From: Botryosphaeria dothidea
Taxonomy: Eukaryota > Ascomycota > Dothideomycetes > Botryosphaeriales > Botryosphaeriaceae
DNA: 64,000 nt
Direction of reading: 5' to 3'
Assembly: GCA_011503125.2 (NCBI GenBank)
Contig: WWBZ02000033.1
Span: forward strand, 4,030,001 to 4,094,000
The translations under genes and the position numbers were made by a program. The notes beneath the pieces are model-generated. The model did not search any database. It worked only from the letters and a program-made list of their open reading frames with translations, and was not told the origin of the DNA. Below are positions 55,487 to 64,000 of this stretch, piece after piece (positions within the stretch are counted from its first letter, which is position 1; each line of letters begins with the position of its first letter).

Positions 55487-56460
55487 TCTATCTGAGGCGA
55501 GGTCTCGGCGTTTTGTGATTCGGAAGGACTGAGATGCATTGCAAAAGCTGTTCCCAGGTGATAGAATGAGATGAGTATTCCATCATGCTTGTTGAGTGCT
55601 CTCTTGCAGGCATCAATGGTCGACGGGAGGTTCCATTTGAAGAGAACTCCGACATTTTTCGGGTGCTTCCGCAGCGTCCTTATGAAATCTTTCAAGAAAA
55701 TAGTAATCTCAGGACTTGGATGCCCGCACATACAATAACCAAGAATGAAGCCATCGCGACGCATCGCTTTGTCCAAGGCGTCAATGACCGGTTTCATGGG
55801 GATTAAAAGCCAATTTGAACGAAGGTAAATTCCATTTAGGCAGTGCTACTTTCGAAGTCGTGTCCGGCCTCGCCGAGCACTACAAGCCTGGCCATCATCT
55901 GGGAACGAGCGATATTGGGATTTAGGTTTAATTTTTTCTTGATGTCGTAGTCCGTTGAAACTTGTCGGTGGGAAGCCCAGCAATAATGAAGTAGAATCTG
56001 CTCGCCATGGCGGGAATGATGCTCTTTCTTCATTAAATTTACTAGACGAAAACTGCTGGATCCTGAGTTCTGTTACATCGACTATTGGTCGGAGCTTATA
56101 TACCGCAAGTGCTTTACCTTTGGATTAGCTAACCACGCAGATGCGGAGTTGCCATTGGAGTAGGCGCCGCATTCTCCTGGATCAGGTTGGCTAGGATCGG
56201 TAGGGTCTCCACTGAGGAGGTCTCTGATCCATGCCATCCGACAGGGTGAAAATGTATGATTCCTTCAGCGCCTTTGAGTGTTTCGTCGCCTTTGTAGTGA
56301 CACGTCCTGAATCTGGTTACGATAGGGAATCTCTCTCGCATGGCGGTCTTCCCGCACATTTGTCGACTTTGTCATCGCCTCTATAATGTTGTCATGCCGC
56401 GGCTTTGTCATAAAGTCACCAAAGCATGGGCGGTCCACCGCCTGTCTGGGTCACGTCCCC
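55487..56460. other. Intergenic with coding-like remnants on minus strand
   Basis: Two minus-strand stretches, about 55500-56033 (MARLVVLGEAGHDF; AMRRDGFILGYCMCGHPSPE) and 56129-56359 (TCHYKGDETLKGAEGIIHF), look protein-like in composition but cannot be joined by clean splice sites, and I recognise no family. They may be relics. Confidence 0.3.
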
Positions 56461-56575
56461 CTCCGCTTGGTGTAGTTGGTTTATCACGTTTGACTGTAAT
56501 ATCTGTGCCTCCTTAACCAGAGGTGTTAGTGCATATGCCATCAAAAGGTCCCTAGTTCGATTCTGGGAGCGGAGA
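56461..56575 (+). tRNA. tRNA-Tyr (anticodon GTA) with 40-nt intron
   Basis: Acceptor stem CTCCGCT (56461-56467) pairs perfectly with AGCGGAG (56568-56574). The D arm contains GGTGTAGTTGG. Anticodon stem TTTGA (56489-56493) pairs with TCAAA (56541-56545), with loop CTGTAA before an intron at 56500-56539, the canonical 37/38 position. T arm CCTAG-TTCGATT-CTGGG is intact. Tyr tRNA genes of fungi normally carry introns; 40 nt is long but acceptable. Confidence 0.88.
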
Positions 56576-56949
56576 GATCATCTTTTTGCCTGGCTAAAGG
56601 GCGATTGCGGAGGCGTTGAGCAGGATGAGAGCTGAGATGGGTGCAAAATCAGTTTTGATGGCGGTGTGGGGCGGCGGGGATGCGGCCGAGGCTCTAGGCG
56701 AATCAGCCGCGACCGCCATTCGTTGCGGTCGAATGACTTTTTTGGCGCGTTCCTGGAGCCAAAGATTGGACGAGAGGAACAGGGCTAGCTCGTGGGGTGA
56801 GGGGACATGTCGGACATGTCGTCAGGGTGCATTGGCAAAAAAGGACAGCATGTCGTTAGCTGCATGGGTAGTGCCAAAAAGAACGAGTCTGGTGGACAAG
56901 CAGGGGATTGCTGCGAATCGGTCAGGACGGAGCACGGCGGGATTGGGGA

Positions 56950-57029
56950 CGCGTTTCGAACTTACAACCCTGGACCTCTCGCATTCGAGATGGTTCTGCA
57001 AAGCGAGCGCTCTACCACTGAGCCTAGTC
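56950..57029 (-). other. tRNA-Ala(TGC)-like sequence with damaged T arm and acceptor
   Basis: Minus strand GGCTCAGTGGTAGAGC (A box and D arm) is followed by anticodon arm CTCGC-TTTGCA, a 13-base insert at the 37/38 position, and GCGAG. The T arm reads CAGGGTTGTAAGTTCGAAAC and cannot form a 5-bp stem, and no matching acceptor stem is found. Probably a tRNA pseudogene. Confidence 0.5.
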
Positions 57030-57724
57030 ATGGTCAGCGCCGGAACGAATGCGCCAACACGAGGCGGTACTTACTACATGCCCTCGAGAGGGATTATGTA
57101 AGCGCCATCGACTGCGCGCAGCTATGAAGGGACGCATGCAGCTCGTCGTGGACGAGACGGGATACGGGTAAGCTTACTGGGTAGCACGAGGCTGCGGTGG
57201 AGTGCCGGATCGGGTGAGCATGGGGGCGCGTGCGATTGAGCGTGTGCTGGGTATGGCGGAGTCGGATTGAGTGACGACAGCAGTGCAGCAGAGGAGGAGC
57301 GGTGCGAGGTTGCAGGGCTGTTTTAAGCTTGGCCGGGCTGTGCTGGCAAATGCGAGGCGGGCGGACGTGCGTGGGAGAGTCGCGCGGATGCCAGACCGCA
57401 AATCTGCGCCGGGGGATCGGCAGCCGGGCGGAAGCTGCCCCCAGCAAGACCATCCTGGCAGCCCACCGACCCTTTTACTCTCCACGCTGAAACCCAGAAG
57501 TCAGAAATTCGCAAGCAAGATTTGCTCAGGCTCCCGATCGAATGTCGCCCGCGCATGCTGCCGTCACCCGGGCTTCTCAATGCTCAAATTCTCGCCCGTC
57601 CGCTCCAAGATCGTGTGAGCAGCACGGCGCATGGTCTCATTCGGCCCTGGCGCGCCCTGCTTGCCAGCCACCTTTTCATTGGCCCGCTCACCGCCCGCCC
57701 ACGGCTCCCACGTAGTCGAGCTCC
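57030..57724. other. Intergenic, upstream of RBR ligase gene
   Basis: No supported gene. Contains long antisense open frames caused by GC-rich sequence. Confidence 0.35.
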
Positions 57725-60021
57725 ATGGCCCACGGCCGTCGCTTCTCTCACCTGCTCGACGGCGTGGGAGCAATCTTCGCTCCCAAGCCCAGAGGGAAGG
57801 ACCACGACCAAAAACACCGCCGCCGTCCCGACTACGACGACTACGACAACGACGCCTACCGCCCGCGCTCTTCTCGCCGTGCGCGCCGCGGTACGTACGA
57901 CCACTCGCAGCGCTACTCGCACCCTGAACCCAGCCCCGTCGATGCACCTGACGCCGACCACCTGCGCCAGGCCCGAGCAGAATACTACGCCCGTCCCCAA
58001 GATCAGCGCTCCCGCCGCCCTTCAGCTCCAGCTGCCACTTCTTCCGCACAACACAATATGGAGCCCAGGCTCACGCGCGCCGCGAGCACGCGCAAGAACT
58101 CCAAGAGTAAGCGCCACGACGTTGATCGCAAACCCAGCAGGAAGGAGCGCGAGGATCGGGACAGCGGCGTCTTCGTTTACAGCACTCCCCGTAGTGGCGG
58201 CAGCAGAAGCAGGCCTGTCGATTCCCGTGAAGAGGACTTGGGTGACAGTCGATCGCGCCCAGGCGCACATAGGAGGACCGTATCGTCGCCCGCCGCCAAC
58301 GTTATCGATGTCGAGGTGGAAAAAGAGCCGGACCCATCCGTGCGCAGGGCCGATGGGGTGAGGTTGAGCAGGTATGGACAGATGTTGTCGCGCGGCTCGT
58401 TCGATTATTGACATGGATCAGGACAACGTCGGCGCGCGACCAGAACCGTCCCGCCATGACTAGGCCGTCTCTGCGCAGAACAGGCACAATCAAGTCTCCC
58501 GCTGCCGACGCACCACCAGCCACCCCTGCATCACATCACAGCCGGAGAAACAGCGGCATCTTTGGCCTGTTCCGTCCCGTGCCTACACAGCAGACGCCGG
58601 AAAAGAAGTAGGTCATGTCTCGACTACTAACACTCCGTTGCTTACGAATCTCCCCCAGATATGGCTGCATGATCTGTCTCGATGAAGTCCGCGCGTCGCG
58701 TTGTCCAAGACTACCCTGCGGACACCGCATGTGTCATACTTGCCTCAAGCGCCAGTTCGAGCTCTCCGTGAGAGATCCACAACATATGCCGCCAAGATGT
58801 TGCACCAACGACCATATCCCTCTCAAGTATGTTGATCGCATCTTCGATACCAAATTCAAGGTTCTCTGGAACAAAAAATATCAGGAATACACCGCCAAAA
58901 ACCGCATCTACTGTCCAACACGTGGATGCGGCGAATGGATCAAGCCCTCACACATCCGCGTGGACCCTACCGTCGGCAGAAAGTACGGCAAGTGTCCCCG
59001 TTGCCGCGGCAAGGTCTGCGTAAAATGCAACGGGAGGTGGCATTTGCGGAAAGAATGCCCCAAGGATGAAGACGCCCAGCAGTTCGCCACTATGGCGAAG
59101 GAGTCGGGATGGCAACAGTGCTACAACTGCAAAGCCATGGTCGAGCTGAAGGAGGGCTGCAACCACATGACCTGCCGCTGCACCGCCCAGTTCTGCATGC
59201 TCTGCGGCGCAAAGTGGAAAACGTGCGAGTGTCCGTGGTTCAACTACGCCCACCTCGACGAGGAAGACCGCCTGCAGAACATGCGCGTCCCCGAGCCGTA
59301 CGTCGTCGTCGAGCACGACGTCCGCGGCAACGCGCCGCCCCCTCGCGCCCCGCCCAACGCCCGCCCCGACCAGTACGCCGTCCCGGCCCCTCGCCAGAAC
59401 CACCCCGTCTACGCTCCCGCCGCCGCCGCCGGCGGCGGCCCCGCCTACCCGCGCGGCCGCGACCCGGATCGCGAGCGCGAAGACGAGATGCTCGCCCGCC
59501 GCCTCCAATCGCAGTACCTCGCCGAGGGCACCGGCCAGCGCGCCGGCGGCAGCCGCGCGGGAGAAACTCGTCGCCACCATCATCACCATCGCCGCCGCGC
59601 CGCGCCCTCGCGCTACGAGTCCCCCGAAATCGAAATCGAGGTCGTGGGCGTCGGCAACGCGGCGGGCCACCATATGAACGATTTTGGCGCTCCCGCCGCT
59701 GCCGCCGCCGCCGCTGCGCTACGCGCGCCACGTAGCACGATTATCAGGCGGACCACCACCCGGAGGGCGACGGAGGCGGATAGGCAGACGGCGAGGAATA
59801 TGGGCTATGGAGCGTACGGTGGGCAGGCGCCGGCGCAGCAGGCGCAGGCGAGTGGTGCGGCGAGGGCGGCGCGGCCGGTTGAGGCGAGCGTCATGGCCGG
59901 ACTGTCGGATCCGGCGAGGAGCGGGATGGGGAGGGTGGGAATGTGGTTGAACTACGTGGAGGACGATCCGGCGGAGGTGGAGGGGAGGGCGCAGAGGGCG
60001 CAGGGGGTGATGGCGTATTGA
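57725..60021 (+). CDS. RBR-type E3 ubiquitin ligase, 731 aa
   Basis: Exons 57725-58371, 58422-58607 and 58659-60021. Residues 1-278 are basic, Ser/Arg-rich and probably disordered. RING1 starts at C281 (CMICLDEVRASRCPRLPCGHRMCHTC), then the IBR (CPTRGCGEWI...CPRCRGKVCVKCNGRWH...C) and RING2 (CYNCKAMVELKEGCNHMTCRCTAQFCMLCGAKW), with the thioester-forming Cys at C450 in NHMTC. RBR ligases take ubiquitin from E2 onto this Cys before transfer. The C-terminal 260 residues are Ala/Arg/Pro-rich with a HHHHHH-like stretch (RRHHHHHRRRA). The fungal RBR type has an unknown substrate range. Confidence 0.88.
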
Positions 60022-61096
60022 GTGGATGGGAGGAGAAGGTGAGGTTTGTGATGATATATGTGATGGGAAGGTAAGATTTATGATGATTTGGGAGGGGAAG
60101 TATGAGTGTTTATTTTCTGTTTCCAAATTTGCTTACGACTTATGAATCATGGACAAACAGAGAAGAGACGGGTCGAGGATTTTTGGGTTTTCTTTATGGG
60201 ATACGGCAGGGCTGGTGATACCCCCCTTCTTCTGAGCTATTGGATTTTCTTCTGTTTATGTTGGGTCTTTATGATATCACAAAAACACTACGTCATGGGC
60301 ATTTCCGGGCGAGGATATATGGCTTGTTCTCATCTCATTCATCTACATACCCCAATTTTTTTTCAGCTGTGCTGGAATTTGAGCGAGACGGGAGGGAAAT
60401 TTCCAGGTTCGTTGGGAAAAGCATCTCCTCCCATGGTTTTACTGTTTATGCATTTTGTTGCGTTCCATCGTCATTCAAATTGCAACGTTGAAGCGAGAAG
60501 TAAAAATGTCGAGCACAGCGCTTCGTTTCTTGCACCTACTCATTGCGCATGCCATTCAGGTTTTTTTTGCGGTAGGCTGGATACCCCCCTCATATTTCTT
60601 TTCGTTTCGTTCCATTGAGAAATGGGCGCATTTCGGAAGTGTTGGCGATTGCGAGATAGAGAAATTGCTTTGGAGAAGAGATATTGGCGTATATGAAAAC
60701 TGTTCGCATACATGGCCTTTACTGTTGTAACGTGATACTATCTTAAGAAGTGGAAATTTTGTTCCGATGTAAGTGTATGGATCTGCCCGTATTGCAGTCG
60801 TCCAACTTCCGTAAGAACTAAGCGGTGTGCTTTCAGCTTGTCTTATGGTTCAACAGAGTTCAGCGTGTCTCAGCTTCGCCGTAAGGACAATCTCAACCCC
60901 AATCCAGCAGTTTAACATGTCACGGTCAGGCTACTGCAGCAAGATACACAGAGCATATATGTGGGTGGGGGCACAAAAAGGCAACGATTCCGCGCTGAAC
61001 TCTGCCCCGGTTGAGTTTGGCAACTCTGGTCTCGTCCTCCCTGAATATGAGAACCAGACTAACATACTAAACGCCCACGCACCACTGGACTAGCCT
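60022..61096. other. Intergenic, no gene seen
   Basis: 3' region of the RBR gene and unassigned sequence. A short frame at 60940-61093 may belong to the remnant described next. Confidence 0.35.
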
Positions 61097-61609
61097 AGTA
61101 ACCAATCTTTTGCTATCAACGCGGTGGATATCGTGAACACGTTCGGACTGCTCGGGTCCGCGTTCACGGCCGACTGGACCTTAGATGATGTCATGATACC
61201 GCCCTCCGATATCTCTTTCCTCCTGTTAACGACGCCGAACACTTCGCAAATAGTCAGCAATGTCGCAACCAGTTTGACCAACCACATTCGCAGATCACCC
61301 AACTCAACTGAGATTCTCGGCAAAGCCTTCCGTGGCGAGATATTCATCCACGTACGCTGGCCATGGTTCATCCTCCCTGCTTCGCTGGTCGTCATGGCAG
61401 CTTTAACGCTTCAAGTGACCATCATCGTCAACCGTCGCTGTGGTGCTCTGCTCTGGAAATCTTCGTTACTACCGCTACTCTTCCACGGCTTTGATGAGCC
61501 CTACGTGCATCTCCTGAGAAACTACCCAGTATCGAAGCAGGATCAAGAGCTGTTGAGGCGCAGTTGCGGACGACTGGTAAGGGGGGCGTTCAGGTTCGTT
61601 CTGAGCTGA
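61097..61609 (+). pseudogene. C-terminal remnant of a fungal DUF3176-like membrane protein
   Basis: Open frame SNQSFAINAVDIVNTFGLLG...SNVATSLTNHIRRSPNSTEILGKAF...IHVRWPWFILPASLVVMAALTLQVTIIV, then ALLWKSSLLPLLFHG. The 'LTNxIR...VRWxWxxLPxxLV...LWKSSxLxLLFHG' succession is what I associate with the C-terminal TM of DUF3176 proteins. It has no ATG and is preceded by in-frame stops (TAG at 61091). The expected N-terminal TM region is not found upstream, so a truncated relic is most likely. Confidence 0.5.
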
Positions 61610-62296
61610 ATTGGACGTTTTGGATCTGTCACGGACTGTATTTTCTGTTTTTTGAGATTTCGAATACAACGTAGCTAAATCCAGACCGTTGCTGATGACA
61701 GCCTTGTGCAAAATTGATTGCGTGGGAAGCCGGATGCGAATGTATTTTATTCCTGGTGACGGAGTCATCCGGCTGAATGCTTCGACTCCTCATGGCAGGA
61801 CTGGTGGAATTTTTATGCACGAGCATATCGCATGTGGCGGTTGCTCGTGACTCCAGGACGGCCCTGCAGATTGGGGAAGCAGAGGCGCTAAATGCATCAT
61901 CACGTAAGCCTGCGCATGTCTGACTGGTGAGGTTAGCGAGGCGGGAGCCTGCTTTCTAGCGCTTCGTTGCTCTCTGTCTCTCACTCCCGCAACCTTCATT
62001 CTTGTGCAGGCTCAACCGGCCTTAGCTGACAGCTCATCCACTCAGCCTTGCGCTTATTTCGCTGCTCTCTCCGAGGTTTTCGCATTCTGATTTGTTGTTC
62101 CCGCCCGGTACCGTCTATCGTGTCAGCTCGGCTTCAGCCTCGCGTCCGACATTCTCTCAGCATGTAACCCCGAGGACGAGAGAGCCACTCTCTTTCGTAC
62201 GAGCTCTCCGGCCTGAGACTGCGAGTCCTGCTGATGAGCATCCGACTTTGCTTGTGCTTGCTTCACAAACCCTATCACTTCCTTTGTGGGTAAACC
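61610..62296. other. Intergenic, no gene seen
   Basis: Leader and promoter region of the SET gene on the right; nothing specific recognised. Confidence 0.35.
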
Positions 62297-64000
62297 ATGG
62301 CTTGCGCCGGAAACTCCTGCGACCAGGGTCTCGGAACCGTCGAGTCATTGCGTTACAGGCTCAAAGAGGAGATTTCCAGTCAGGAGCGATACAGTTTCGA
62401 TATCAGTATCACTAAAAAGTATTTACTGAAATATGTCGTTCAACGTCGGGATCAAAAACAGCCTTTGGAAGGAACAGAGCTAGACAAAACCCTCGAGTCA
62501 GCTAAGATCATTGTTGATCTGCTGTCCTCCAAAATGCTTATTGATTGGTCTGGTAAAGAGGCTGTCGAGCTGATCTTTGGATGCCTTCGAATCCTCATCA
62601 AGGTAAGCCCGTCTCATCAAACCATGGCGTGCCACGTCTTGGGGCTCTTGCTAATAACGGTAGCTACACCGGGATGGAGATGTGTGTATGGAGTTCTTGC
62701 ACCGTTATAGTGTAGAGTTTGCTTTCTATCTGAATCGTCATCTTGTTATAGCTCTTCACCGGTCCGAGGAACAGCTCCGTCTTGCTCTAAGTCATCTTCT
62801 GCGTTTCGGCGTCGAGGTCGCGATTTACCAGCTTCGAAGAGCGACATGTTCTTCCTATCGCAAGAGTATCACAAGGTCTTCCTCCTATCAGCAGCAAAGA
62901 GGATCCCATGAGAATGTCAATCATGAAGAAATGAAGAAGCTGATCAAGGATTTGGGCTACTCGGAATTCGACGAAGAGCTTTGGATTGACATTACACGGT
63001 CTAAAACTCGGCTCGAGGTCGCACTCAGAGGCTCAAGTCACGATTCATTGATAGATGGCGTTACCAGTCACCAATTCCTGGAGTTCGCCGAACAGTATAC
63101 AAGCAAGCATTCCGAGGAAAGCACCCGGTCATCGGCCCTTCAATCGGCCATGGGCCTATGTGGATCACTCTCTCCTTTCGAGAATTCAACATCAAAGGCA
63201 CTCATCCAGACCTCTCGACTCCTGCTCGGATGCCTCCTGATCCTGTTTCAAGTAAGTGCACGTTGCGCATCTAGTCAATTTTCAAACCTGCTCATTCTTG
63301 CAGTTGCCTCATCTTGAAGATAGTTCTCTGGAACTTACTTTCAAACTCTTCCACAAATACGATCTGGCTCTGTCCAGAACTTCAATTACCGTCTTCCAAG
63401 ACAGACAGGCACTGAACCAAACGTTGGCTGAGAAGCTCCAATTCAGCGTAGAATGGGTGGTCTATCTTCATATGCGAACGGAATCCTCGGCTAGATATCA
63501 GACCGCGATATCTGACATGACGGACTATGGTCTTAAGTGTCTGGACAGAGCATCTTTCTGGCTCTACGCCCACCACTCTCAAAAGTCGACTGGCAGGTTC
63601 GCTACGGAGTCGGAGGATCCCGAGAAGCAGCCGAAATCACAGACGATGGGCCTCTACGAGTTTCGCTCCAAGCCCGGCGCCGGAACAGCCACCTTCGCGA
63701 CGCAAGCCATCCCCAGAGGTACGATCATCATGGAGGAGCAGCCGCTTCTCTCTGCTCCGATGAGAAAGTCGTTTCGGAGCCCGTTTGAGGTCTGGAACAG
63801 GCTGGACGAACAACCCGAGGAGCGACAGCGAGACTTCCGAGCCCTCTTCCACTCGGTCCCGAAGTTGAATCAGGTGCGAGAGAGGGCTGACCAGCTGATG
63901 GACAAGCTCCTCGTGGACGATACGGACGTCGATGTGTCCGACGCCATCCTCGTCACCGGAATCTACGACACGAATGCGTTTCGCGGTGGTGTCTACAGGG
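62297..64000 (+). CDS. SET-domain protein, C-terminus beyond window
   Basis: Exons 62297-62602, 62664-63251 and 63304 onward; 530 residues inside the window. The first 400 residues are helical and unrecognised (RYRLKEEISSQERYSFDISI, EFLHRYSVEFAFYLNRHLV, ELTFKLFHKYDLALSRTS). From about residue 413 a SET N-terminal segment follows: LYEFRSKPGAGTATFATQAIPRGTIIMEEQPLL, a partner of the 'GrGvfAtrdIpkGt.Il.E.Pll' motif. The window ends at GIYDTNAFRGGVYR, just before the NHSCxPN core. SMYD-like/'SET5-like' fungal proteins share this order. Probable protein-lysine methyltransferase; the catalytic core is not visible. Confidence 0.75.

Noticed and set aside
57564..58049. Minus-strand ORFs across the RBR gene 5' exon
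   Set aside because: Antisense to a well-supported three-exon gene; Arg/Gly-rich shadow.
1..64000. CRISPR arrays, operons, ribosome binding sites, prokaryotic prophage
   Set aside because: The window is fungal nuclear DNA with spliced genes; no regularly spaced repeats were seen.

Overview
The window is nuclear DNA of a filamentous ascomycete (Pezizomycotina; class not decided from sequence). The reasons are short introns (about 47-112 nt, GT...AG, with CTAAC/CTGAC-like branch sites), single-gene transcription units on both strands, lineage-typical families (HET, HeLo, Clr5, RTA1, C2H2 regulators, patatin-like proteins) and a retrotransposon with a repeat-induced point mutation (RIP) signature. 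Intron-exon structures were worked out by hand from splice signals and reading-frame continuity; no search was run.

Layout. 1-24 kb is mostly housekeeping: an RRM/nucleolar protein, a two-TM protein, the small GTPase Arl1, a fused isochorismatase-amidase enzyme read as biuret plus allophanate hydrolase, the INO80 subunit Arp8 (with one unusually long intron), the Paf1 elongation factor, a zinc-finger protein, an RTA1-type membrane protein, an ankyrin protein, and two divergent small secreted proteins.

24.8-46.5 kb is an accessory block that looks like a fungal self/non-self recognition or regulated cell-death locus. It has a decayed HET fragment, a patatin-like protein that lost its catalytic residues, a Ser/Thr kinase, a HeLo-domain plus pseudokinase gene divergent from that kinase, a HET-domain gene, and two tandem mucin-like surface-protein genes. 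A 5.2-kb Ty1/copia element sits inside the HeLo gene. Its target-site duplication is intact and removing it leaves the reading frame open. One of its LTRs is replaced by a perfect 53-bp-arm foldback that starts at the predicted transcription start, as expected for self-primed reverse transcription.

47-64 kb holds a Clr5-domain pseudogene (three C-to-T stops, one frameshift, one solo LTR with target-site duplication), a small Gln-rich protein, an ATP-grasp enzyme, an NmrA-like reductase, an intron-containing tRNA-Tyr, a damaged tRNA-Ala-like sequence, an RBR-type ubiquitin ligase, a membrane-protein remnant, and a SET-domain protein cut by the window end.

The strongest candidates for something undescribed are the HeLo-pseudokinase/kinase/pseudo-patatin/HET neighbourhood, the snap-back LTR, and the nitrogen-salvage enzyme fusion.
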